Shown here piece by piece: positions 1 through 5,828 of a DNA stretch of 8,444 nt. Under the pieces are notes generated by a model. It worked only from the letters and a program-made list of their open reading frames with translations. It did not search any database and was not told the DNA's origin. Location: assembly GCA_900554345.1 (NCBI GenBank), contig USHH01000089.1, forward strand, positions 1 to 8,444, read 5' to 3'. Positions within the stretch are counted from its first letter, which is position 1. The number at the start of each line of letters is the position of its first letter. The position numbers were made by a program, and so were the translations under genes. Origin of the DNA: an uncultured Bacteroidales bacterium (GTDB lineage Bacteria > Bacteroidota > Bacteroidia > Bacteroidales > Muribaculaceae).

Positions 1-2
1 CA

Positions 3-1637
3 GGTGGCAGCGACGCCGCCACAGCCACACCGGTATACGCTCCGCAGATGCTCACCGTCTCAGCGTCTGAAGGAAAGGCGTTCTACTCTTCCGACGGCGG
101 CGAGAGCTGGCAGGAGATGCCCGTCGACGGTCTCTTCATCAACGGCGAAGGATATGCCCCGGCCACCCTTGCACTTCTCTTCAAGACCCAGATTGAAGGT
201 AAGCCGGAGAGTGCCTCAGTCGGAGGCTGGTACTCCTTCCGTTACCGCACTGCCCGCCTCTCCTTCTCACAGGCAGAGGTCTCCGGCAAACCGGGAGACG
301 TCATCGCCGACAACAGGGCCGTGGTCTCCGACATCGACGCACCGGAGGGTGTGTCGCCCCGCGTCACCTACAGCAGCAGCGACACCGCCGTAGCCACCGT
401 CGATGATCTGGGTAAGGCGACACTCACCGGCGAGGGCACAACCATCATCACGGCACGCATCGCAGCGGCCGACGGCTGGCTCGAGGCATCGGCCGAATAC
501 ACCATCACCTCTACCCTTCCGCCATGCGGAATGCCCGTAGCGGCACCCGTTGGCGGCACGACGTCGCAGACCGCAACACCGGTCTACGCACCCGCCACAC
601 TGACGGCCACAGCGCCAGAAGGCACAGTGGAATGGCGCGTGCTTCCCGCCGGAGAATGGCAGGAGATGACCGCCGAGGGAGTCTTCATCTCTGCCGACGA
701 CCGGTCGCCCCAGACCGTGGAGATCGCAATGCGCGCCGTGGCCGACGGTCACAGGGAGAGCGACGTGACAGGCGGATGGTACACCTTCAAATACCGCTCC
801 GCGACCCTCTACTTCGCCGAGAGCGAGGTCAGCGCCCATCCCGGCAACCGCATCAGCGACAACAAGGTGATAATAGAAGCCCTTGACGCACCCGACGACG
901 CCACGCCGCGCATCGTCTACACCACCAGCTCGGAAGAAGTGGCCACTATTACGGAAGACGGCGAGGTGACGGTGACAGGTCCCGGCGAGGCCGTGCTGAC
1001 AGCCACGATAGCCACCGACGACGAATGGAACGGCACCTCCGCAAGCTGGCGTCTCGTCTCCACCAAAGAAAAAACCCCGGAGCCGACACTGTCGCATCAG
1101 GCCGGCGGTACACCAGAAGAGGCGACACGCATCTATGCCCCCGAGCGACTGACGGCCATATCCGCAGAAGGGAGCGAGACACTCTACCGGCTCAATGACG
1201 GCGAATGGCAGACGCTCGGCGAGGAGGGGATATTCATCTCCAACGCCGACCGCAAGCCGTGCACCGTAGGCGTGTGGCTGAAATCAACAGCTCCGGGTAA
1301 GGATGACAGCGAGACAGTGGGCGGCTACTACAGCTTCCGCTACAAGACGGCGATACTTTCAGTGAACCCCGTCGAGATACAGATGACCACCGACGACGCG
1401 CCGATAGCTCTTGAGGTGACTGTGGATATCACCGACTGCCCGGAAGGTGCCACTCCCCCGCCCTACACGTTCAGCAGCAGCGACGATGGCGTGGCTACGG
1501 TGGATGCGCAGGGCATCGTGACACCGACAGGCGCAGGCACGGCGGTGATCACCGTCAGCATGCCAGAGCAGGACGGATGGACAGCAGCTCAGGCGCAGAC
1601 CACAGTGACGGTGACGCTGCCCGCACCGCCGCCCGTG
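3..1637 (+). repeat. Three tandem ~180-residue protein repeats
   Basis: Units begin at 3, 552 and 1104 with a Gly-Gly codon pair; the first two are 549 and 552 bases long and the third is about 534. Shared landmarks in each unit are 'YAP..LTA', 'GEWQ' or 'ESWQEM', 'GxFI', 'GGWYSFRYR/GGYYSFRYK', then the BIG2 motif 'SSS...VATVD...G'. The units are clearly related in protein but diverged in DNA, so they are old duplications and not recent slippage. More units may lie upstream of the window. Confidence 0.85.
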
Positions 1638-2069
1638 GAGCTTAAAGATCCGGAACTGGCGTTTGAGGAAACGGAATATCGCGCCGTGCCCGATGCCGTC
1701 ATCGCCGTGCGCCTTCTGACAGCCGACGGCTTCGACGGCGAAGTGACCTACGAAGTGCCGGCGGAACTCACGGAGCTTGTGAGAATCACTCCCTCCGAGC
1801 CGGGCGTGACGCTCATTCGCAACATGAGCGGCGGCGACCTGGAGTTCACGCTCGAGGCGCGGTTTGCAGGCGATGACGTATGGGAAGCCGGAAGTGCGAC
1901 AACTGAGATACGCTTCCTGGCGTCGGAGTCGATCAGCGAGACGGAAGACGAGGAGGACGAGGTGATATACTACACGCTCACGGGCGTGAGGGTGAAAGGC
2001 GACCTGTTGGTGAAGGGCATCTACATCCGTATCAAAGACGGCCATCCGACCGTCGTCTCCGTCCCGTGA
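3..2069 (+). CDS. Large exported Ig-like repeat protein, 3' part (5' end outside window)
   Basis: The reading frame is open from the first complete codon (base 3) to TGA at 2067-2069. The ATG at 48 is not the start: the codons before it (GGSDAATATPVYAP) match the start of the later repeats (GGTTSQTATPVYAP at 552, GGTPEEATRIYAP at 1104), so the gene began upstream. Each ~180-residue repeat has a first half with 'LTA.A.EG...GEWQEM...GVFIS...GGWYSFRYR', resembling chitobiase/hexosaminidase C-terminal-like modules (inference). The second half is a BIG2 Ig-like domain with 'SSSDTAVATVDDLGKATLTGEG', at about 252-519, 801-1070 and 1350-1620. A further Ig-like stretch (about 1641-1920) leads to an acidic linker and a C-terminal 'YYTLTGVRV...KGIYI' tail (1962-2066), a common ending of secreted or surface Bacteroidales proteins. 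Expected outside the cytoplasm, as an adhesin or structural protein; ligand and signal peptide cannot be seen. High GC, as in the flanking host genes. Confidence 0.85.
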   Translation, partial: GGSDAATATPVYAPQMLTVSASEGKAFYSSDGGESWQEMPVDGLFINGEGYAPATLALLFKTQIEGKPESASVGGWYSFRYRTARLSFSQAEVSGKPGDVIADNRAVVSDIDAPEGVSPRVTYSSSDTAVATVDDLGKATLTGEGTTIITARIAAADGWLEASAEYTITSTLPPCGMPVAAPVGGTTSQTATPVYAPATLTATAPEGTVEWRVLPAGEWQEMTAEGVFISADDRSPQTVEIAMRAVADGHRESDVTGGWYTFKYRSATLYFAESEVSAHPGNRISDNKVIIEALDAPDDATPRIVYTTSSEEVATITEDGEVTVTGPGEAVLTATIATDDEWNGTSASWRLVSTKEKTPEPTLSHQAGGTPEEATRIYAPERLTAISAEGSETLYRLNDGEWQTLGEEGIFISNADRKPCTVGVWLKSTAPGKDDSETVGGYYSFRYKTAILSVNPVEIQMTTDDAPIALEVTVDITDCPEGATPPPYTFSSSDDGVATVDAQGIVTPTGAGTAVITVSMPEQDGWTAAQAQTTVTVTLPAPPPVELKDPELAFEETEYRAVPDAVIAVRLLTADGFDGEVTYEVPAELTELVRITPSEPGVTLIRNMSGGDLEFTLEARFAGDDVWEAGSATTEIRFLASESISETEDEEDEVIYYTLTGVRVKGDLLVKGIYIRIKDGHPTVVSVP

Positions 2070-2080
2070 CCTCATCACAG

Positions 2081-2150
2081 AACGACCGGCTTTCTTGTGG
2101 CAGCCCGGCGGTTCCCTCCTATCCTCGCCTGCTGATGCAAGCCGGTCGTT
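2081..2150. terminator. 12-bp inverted repeat between convergent genes, possible bidirectional terminator
   Basis: AACGACCGGCTT at 2081-2092 is exactly complementary to AAGCCGGTCGTT at 2139-2150, with 46 bases between the arms; GCAG (2100-2103) and CTGC (2129-2132) could add inner pairing. It fills the gap between the stop of the Ig-repeat gene (2069) and the stop of the acyltransferase gene (2151), which suits a shared terminator. Neither side carries a real T-run and the loop is long, so a classical rho-independent terminator is not certain. Confidence 0.4.
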
Positions 2151-3434
2151 TCACTCTTGAGCCACCGCCTCCACTCTTGATTCTTCACTCTTGACTCTTG
2201 CGCGAAGCGCCTTAACTCTTGCGGCAGCTCTGCGCACCGCCAGGAGGCCGAGGAGCGGGAGCGCCACGCCGGCGATGGAATAGAGAATCCAGTAGCCGTC
2301 GTCGCGGAAATCATGAATCACCATGTGGCACCCCATCTGCCCCCAGTCAAGACCGTAGTGCCATATCTTAAGCGCACTCACGGCCTTGTAGGCGAGGATG
2401 TGAAACACGAGCACGTATAGCGTATTGTCGCCGATGAAGACCAAGATGTCGCATAGTCGGTTGTGGCGGCGGTCGAGCATCCTCGCCGCATAGTGCACCA
2501 TCAGAAAGCCCACCGTGCCGGTCAACGGCAGCGTCCAGAGGTCGCGCAGCGTGCCGCGGTGGTTCATGCCGCAGAAATGCATCCAGCCGGCGCCGCATAT
2601 CAGCGCGAAGTAAAGCAGGAAAAGCCAGAAGCTCTCCCTGATGCGCGGCTCGAAATGACGGTAGATGACGCCGACGCCGAAGAAGAAGAGTCCCCATATC
2701 TCACGCATACCGCCGTTGGGAATCACCGTGACGGTATAGTCGCCGGCGATGCGGAAAGCCGTGAACGCCAATGCTCCGACACATATCAGCGCCGCCGTCT
2801 GCACATGGCTGAGGCGCCCGTTGCCGCCGAGGAAGCGGTAGAGCACCACAAACAGCACCGAGGCCACCAGCAGACCGCGGAAGAACCAGAACGCGCCGGC
2901 GAGGAACTCATCGTAGCCCGACATCCCCGTCACCATCTGGAGCAGACGTGCACCGGCCGAACGCCAGGTGTAGGGATGCGTCACGCCGCCCGTCCAGTTG
3001 CCATATGTCTCGTTGAGGATGCCGAAATGAAACAGCATATTATGGAGCAGCAGGAAGAAGACGCTCCACTTCAGGAAGGGGATGTATAGCCCCTTGAAGC
3101 GGCGTGCGCAGAAACGCCAGGGCTCCTCCGCACTGCGGGCCGAGAAGAAGTAGCCGGCCGTGATGAAGAAGAGTGGCATGTGGAACGTATATATGATACG
3201 CGTGAGCATATCGGGAGCCTCCGCGTGGCCGATCACCATGAGGATGATGGTGAGTCCCTTGCAGATGGAGATCACCGTATTGCGTTTAGCCGGCTTGCCC
3301 TGCACCGTTAATGATATGCCCTCCTGCGCGGCCTGCCGAGACGTGGCCTGAGCGGTCAGTACGGATTGAGAGGTCTGCTGAGAAGCAGACCGAGTAGCTT
3401 GTCGGGTCTGGTTAGCCTGTATATCTGGATTCAT
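2151..3434 (-). CDS. Membrane acyltransferase (acyltransferase-3 / fucose 4-O-acetylase type)
   Basis: Predicted 427-residue polytopic inner-membrane enzyme that would transfer an acyl (often acetyl) group to a cell-surface sugar; the substrate cannot be read from sequence. Family marks are 'ISICKGLTIILMVIGHAEAP' (residues 55-74, with the likely catalytic His70), 'YTFHMPLFFITAGYF' (82-96), and 'IGDNTLYVLVFH' (334-345), along with many hydrophobic segments between about 120 and 400. The start at 3434 was chosen because the earlier in-frame ATG (3494) lies upstream of a good -7 box (3461-3468), which would then fall inside the gene. The first ~48 residues form an odd Gln/Ser/Thr/Ala-rich hydrophilic tail before the membrane domain. 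The last ~20 residues are encoded by short repeats and may not be conserved. Transcribed away from the 59-residue gene and convergent with the Ig-repeat gene. Confidence 0.88.
   Translation of the reverse strand: MNPDIQANQTRQATRSASQQTSQSVLTAQATSRQAAQEGISLTVQGKPAKRNTVISICKGLTIILMVIGHAEAPDMLTRIIYTFHMPLFFITAGYFFSARSAEEPWRFCARRFKGLYIPFLKWSVFFLLLHNMLFHFGILNETYGNWTGGVTHPYTWRSAGARLLQMVTGMSGYDEFLAGAFWFFRGLLVASVLFVVLYRFLGGNGRLSHVQTAALICVGALAFTAFRIAGDYTVTVIPNGGMREIWGLFFFGVGVIYRHFEPRIRESFWLFLLYFALICGAGWMHFCGMNHRGTLRDLWTLPLTGTVGFLMVHYAARMLDRRHNRLCDILVFIGDNTLYVLVFHILAYKAVSALKIWHYGLDWGQMGCHMVIHDFRDDGYWILYSIAGVALPLLGLLAVRRAAARVKALRARVKSEESRVEAVAQE
2153..2221 (-). repeat. CAAGAGT-type short repeats at the 3' end of the acyltransferase gene
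   Basis: ACTCTTG (CAAGAGT on the gene strand) occurs five times: 2153-2159, 2173-2179, 2187-2193, 2194-2200 and 2215-2221, the first three followed by A. They encode the tail 'RVKALRARVKSEESRVEAVAQE' of the acyltransferase. From memory, similar 'SRVKSQE'-coding repeats are common at gene ends and intergenic sites in Bacteroidales; here the reading frame passes through them to its stop. Confidence 0.7.
3372..3391 (-). repeat. Perfect 8-bp hairpin in the early acyltransferase coding region
   Basis: GGTCTGCT (3372-3379) and AGCAGACC (3384-3391) are exact inverted copies around four bases. In the message this lies about 43-63 bases after the start codon, in the Gln/Ser/Thr-rich leader. Confidence 0.55.
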
Positions 3435-3460
3435 GATTTCAGTTACTACGAATACAGCCG

Positions 3461-3494
3461 CAAAATTACAAATAATCCCCGATACCGCCACCAA
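3461..3494 (-). promoter_or_regulatory. Promoter for the acyltransferase gene
   Basis: On the minus strand TAATTTTG (3468 to 3461) matches the Bacteroidota -7 box TAnnTTTG exactly, 27 bases before the ATG at 3434. The nearest TTG that could act as the -33 box (3494-3492) lies 23 bases upstream, a little longer than the usual 19-21 spacing. Confidence 0.5.
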
Positions 3495-3514
3495 TATAAT
3501 TCAGCGCTATAGTC

Positions 3515-3544
3515 TTGGCTATTCAGAAATTCTTTGTAATTTTG
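3515..3544 (+). promoter_or_regulatory. Promoter for the 59-residue gene
   Basis: TTG at 3515-3517, a 19-base spacer, then TAATTTTG at 3537-3544 fits the Bacteroidota -33/-7 consensus well. The predicted transcript start lies about 35 bases before the ATG at 3587. Confidence 0.6.
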
Positions 3545-3586
3545 TAATAGGTAACGGAGGGAAGAAGACACATAAAATCAGAATTC

Positions 3587-3766
3587 ATGTCAGAGCAAGA
3601 AGAAATAAATCTATTTGAGCGCATTCGCGAAAATATCCGTAAGGCGCAGCGGGAGCTCTTCGAGCGCAAGGCTAAGCTTGGCGAAAGCATCGTCATTGCC
3701 GATGAAGACGGACAGCCCATCATCATCAAAGCCGAGGATTACCTCAAGCGCTACCCCCGGCAATAA
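3587..3766 (+). CDS. Small 59-residue protein, weakly Phd/YefM-antitoxin-like
   Basis: ATG at 3587 to TAA at 3764-3766, preceded by a good Bacteroidota promoter. The protein begins MSEQEEINLFERIRENIRKA and ends KAEDYLKRYPRQ. The first ~30 residues are charged and should form an amphipathic helix. The second half, 'GESIVIADEDGQPIIIKAED', resembles the 'ge.v.I...G.pvavl...edy' core of Phd/YefM-type antitoxins; this is a pattern match by eye, not an assignment. No toxin gene follows: the next gene is ptuA, 91 bases later with its own -7 box. It could be a stand-alone small regulator, or an orphan antitoxin separated from its partner by the septu operon. The codons look like those of host genes, not of ptuA/ptuB. 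I do not recognise a named family. Confidence 0.65.
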   Translation: MSEQEEINLFERIRENIRKAQRELFERKAKLGESIVIADEDGQPIIIKAEDYLKRYPRQ

Positions 3767-3790
3767 GCCACTACCTTCAAAGATGGAGAC

Positions 3791-3810
3791 ATAAACATCG
3801 ATAGACATCG
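3791..3810 (+). promoter_or_regulatory. 10-bp tandem repeat upstream of ptuA, operator candidate
   Basis: ATAAACATCG (3791-3800) is followed directly by ATAGACATCG (3801-3810), 9 of 10 bases identical and one helical turn apart. It sits 24-43 bases upstream of the ptuA -7 box, where it would touch the -33 region. A binding site for a regulator is an inference from position and spacing. Confidence 0.35.
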
Positions 3811-3833
3811 CTGATATTATACAGGATTTTTAC

Positions 3834-3841
3834 TACCTTTG
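3834..3841 (+). promoter_or_regulatory. -7 box of the septu operon promoter
   Basis: TACCTTTG is an exact TAnnTTTG box ending 16 bases before the ptuA ATG at 3858, so the leader would be very short. I see no clear TTTG -33 box at the right distance; that region is taken by the tandem repeat at 3791-3810. This may mean activator dependence or weak basal expression. Confidence 0.55.
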
Positions 3842-3857
3842 CGGAAAGAAGCATTTT

Positions 3858-5183
3858 ATGGAAAAACTCATCATAACCAATTTCAGGTGTTTCGAGCGTC
3901 TTGACCTCACCCTGACACCAGGAGTCAACCTTCTTATAGGAGACAACGCAAGCGGCAAGACATCCTTGCTGTTGGCGTGCAAATATGCGATAAACAGCTT
4001 CTTTTCAGGATATTCGGACATATACACCAAGTTGGTCAGCCCACACGTCGGAGACTTTATGCGTAAGGTGGATGGCGAAAAAAGGTTGAATACACAGCCG
4101 ATATCCATCAATTTCTCTTTCTCCCATGATGAGCTTCCAGGTTACGAGGAATCCGTGGGCAATGCAGGAATGCAGTCGATTGTATGCAGGAATGAAAAAA
4201 AACCACGCCCATTGCTCTCCGGATTAAAAGAAATCAGAGGTTATGGCAAATCTCTGATTTCCAATAGCCTTGTGCAGAATGCGCATAACCGAATCGAACA
4301 AAGACTGGCATTACCACTTTTCGCATCCTATAGCACACACGGAATACATAAAGTACAAACGGTGGTCTCCAAATATTTCAACGAGGCGGCGCAGTCTCCC
4401 TCGTTTGGATATTATCTTTGCAATTCCACCGATGGACTTCTTCCCCATTGGATAAGGAGAATGCTTATACTGACGGAAGCTGACATTAATCCTGTGGAAC
4501 GAAGCGTGGTGCTTGATGCACTGACAACCATGTTTGGCGATTCGGGATGTGATGTTATGACAAGATTCGACGTAAGAGTGAATTATAAGGACATAGTTTG
4601 TGTGTTCAAAGATGGGCGCCAGACACCTTCGGCCATTCTATCAGACGGCTACAGACGCCTTTTCAGCATTGTGACAGACCTCGCCTTCAGATGCGCGCTT
4701 CTTAATGGTCTGATATATGGATCGGAAGCCGCACGCTTGACACGAGGAACGGTAATCATCGATGAAATCGACCTTCATCTCCATCCGTCGCTTCAGGCCG
4801 TAGTGGTGAAGGCGTTGCAACGCACCTTCCCAATGATTCAGTTTATCCTCTCTACGCATGCTCCGATAATCATGTCAGGAGTAGAGGACAACGGACGCAA
4901 CTGTGTGCTCTACATGGCATATAATGAGCATGAGGGCTATTCCGTCAGCCCCATCGACACATTCGGAATGGATATCTCCACGCTCACAGAGACTGTCCTT
5001 CAAGTCCCGAGTCGAGATCCGTCAGTAAAGAAAGAGCTGGATATCCTATCTCAATATGTAGATGAAGAACGATATGATGAAGCAAAAGTCCTTCTTTCTG
5101 AAATGAAGGAAAAATTCGGTGACAAGATTCCTGAACTTAACGGTATAGATACCAGAATCACCATAGAGGAGGCTTTCCAATGA
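3858..5183 (+). CDS. ptuA: Septu defence ATPase PtuA
   Basis: A 441-residue SMC/ABC-like AAA ATPase, expected to be the ATP-binding, oligomer-forming half of the Septu anti-phage complex, in the cytoplasm. The N-terminus 'LIITNFRCFERLDL' is the usual RecF/SMC-like opening. Walker A is GDNASGKTS (28-36, Lys34), the ABC signature is LSDGYRR (261-267), Walker B is TVIIDEID (298-305, Asp302-Glu303) followed by LHLHPS, and the H-loop is STHAP (His334). No TOPRIM domain follows, which argues against the OLD nuclease family. The C-terminal ~60 residues are charged and helical ('DEERYDEAKVLLSEMKEKF'). Its TGA overlaps the ATG of the HNH gene by four bases (ATGA), so the two are almost certainly co-translated; that pairing is what makes PtuA the best name. 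The same ATPase-HNH pair also occurs in retron defence systems, but no reverse transcriptase is present. GC is clearly below that of the flanking genes, suggesting transfer. Confidence 0.83.
   Translation: MEKLIITNFRCFERLDLTLTPGVNLLIGDNASGKTSLLLACKYAINSFFSGYSDIYTKLVSPHVGDFMRKVDGEKRLNTQPISINFSFSHDELPGYEESVGNAGMQSIVCRNEKKPRPLLSGLKEIRGYGKSLISNSLVQNAHNRIEQRLALPLFASYSTHGIHKVQTVVSKYFNEAAQSPSFGYYLCNSTDGLLPHWIRRMLILTEADINPVERSVVLDALTTMFGDSGCDVMTRFDVRVNYKDIVCVFKDGRQTPSAILSDGYRRLFSIVTDLAFRCALLNGLIYGSEAARLTRGTVIIDEIDLHLHPSLQAVVVKALQRTFPMIQFILSTHAPIIMSGVEDNGRNCVLYMAYNEHEGYSVSPIDTFGMDISTLTETVLQVPSRDPSVKKELDILSQYVDEERYDEAKVLLSEMKEKFGDKIPELNGIDTRITIEEAFQ
4230..4261 (+). repeat. Strong hairpin inside ptuA
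   Basis: GAAATCAGAG (4230-4239) is exactly complementary to CTCTGATTTC (4252-4261). A G-U pair (4240/4251) and two A-U pairs extend the stem to 13 pairs around a six-base loop (4243-4248). It encodes the 'KEIRGYGKSLIS' segment between Walker A and the signature motif. Confidence 0.6.
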
Positions 5184-5818
5184 TAAAGATAGATAAGGGA
5201 AAAGAGCCAAACAGCTGGACTCGTCATAGATTGACCCCAGGTGCCCGTTATGAAGCTACCGATGACCTTAGAAACAGTCTTCTCTCTGATCAAGGATACA
5301 TCTGCGCATACTGTATGCGCAGGATTCCGGTGTCTGACAAAGGATGTGACGAGACGAGCAGAATAGAACATGTAAGGCCACAAAGTCTTCTTACCGAGGA
5401 GCAAGCCATGGATTATAACAATATGGTGATATGCTGCCCTGGAGCAATATCTTCCACAGCGGATAAATCATGCCATTGCGACCGTCATAAGAAAGAGACT
5501 GAAATATCTATATCCCCTTTCAACCAAAACCAAATCGACACAATAACTTATAAAGGGGATGGAACGATAACGAGTTCTGACAAAAATATTGAGAAAGACC
5601 TCAACAACACCCTAAACCTCAATATACCACTGCTAAAAGCCAATAGAAAGGCTGTGAGAGACAGCCTCATAATGTCGTTTGGCAAACAACAGCTCAAGAA
5701 AGGTGACTTTGAGAAAATATTGAAAATCTATTCCTCAAAGGATAAGGAAGGGCGCAGGAAAGAATACTGCGGAGTTGTAATCAGCTATATCAATAAGAAA
5801 CTCCGTCAGTTTCAATAA
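5180..5818 (+). CDS. ptuB: Septu defence HNH endonuclease PtuB
   Basis: A 212-residue HNH nuclease of the TIGR02646-like group found in Septu and some retron systems; it is expected to cut nucleic acid once the PtuA partner senses infection. Visible parts are a zinc knuckle 'CAYC' (Cys42, Cys45), the ββα-metal core 'RIEHVRPQS' (61-69, with Glu63-His64), 'YNNMVICC' (79-86, the central Asn) and 'SCHCDRHKK' (97-105), which supplies further Cys/His and the closing basic element. The N-terminal 'MIKIDKGKEPNSW' is also typical of the group. The C-terminal half (about 140-212) is Lys/Asn-rich and helical and probably contacts PtuA. The start at 5180 is fixed by the ATGA overlap with ptuA. A- and T-rich codons, for example 22 G+C in 60 bases at 5581-5640 against 40 in 60 at 661-720 in the Ig-repeat gene, support recent acquisition. 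All HNH residues look intact, so it should be active. Confidence 0.87.
   Translation: MIKIDKGKEPNSWTRHRLTPGARYEATDDLRNSLLSDQGYICAYCMRRIPVSDKGCDETSRIEHVRPQSLLTEEQAMDYNNMVICCPGAISSTADKSCHCDRHKKETEISISPFNQNQIDTITYKGDGTITSSDKNIEKDLNNTLNLNIPLLKANRKAVRDSLIMSFGKQQLKKGDFEKILKIYSSKDKEGRRKEYCGVVISYINKKLRQFQ
5302..5322 (+). repeat. 21-bp palindrome over the zinc-knuckle codons of ptuB
   Basis: CTGCGCATAC (5302-5311) and GTATGCGCAG (5313-5322) are exact inverted copies around a single central T at 5312. The block codes for the 'CAYCMR' zinc knuckle. With almost no loop it is better seen as a DNA palindrome than an RNA hairpin. Confidence 0.7.
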
Positions 5819-5828
5819 GTCTGACGGA
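5802..5828 (+). terminator. Hairpin across the ptuB stop codon, weak terminator candidate
   Basis: TCCGTCAG (5802-5809) pairs exactly with CTGACGGA (5821-5828), with an 11-base loop containing the TAA stop. A second, mutually exclusive hairpin is possible: GAAACT (5797-5802) with AGTTTC (5808-5813). The bases after the stem are A/T-rich but lack a T-run, so termination is only suggested by its place at the operon end. Confidence 0.35.

Noticed and set aside
267..1097. Long minus-strand open frame opposite the Ig-repeat gene
   Set aside because: It is a GC-rich shadow: Cys/Gly/Arg/His-rich with no motif, while the plus strand holds clear repeated domains.
2463..3089. 208-residue plus-strand open frame
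   Set aside because: It lies opposite the well-supported acyltransferase, has no motif, and has a composition (Glu/His/Arg-rich) typical of an antisense frame.
3494..3494. Longer acyltransferase start at 3494
   Set aside because: The added codons contain the promoter box at 3461-3468 and the start at 3434 is better placed behind it.
3433..3618. 61-residue plus-strand frame across the divergent promoter region
   Set aside because: It contains both -7 boxes and overlaps the better 59-residue gene in another frame.
3858..5183. OLD-family nuclease or Gabija-like GajA
   Set aside because: The protein ends about 105 residues after the H-loop without a TOPRIM domain.
3767..5818. Retron defence system (ATPase-HNH pair as retron effector)
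   Set aside because: No reverse transcriptase is present and the 91 bases before ptuA are too short for a typical msr-msd region, so plain Septu is simpler.
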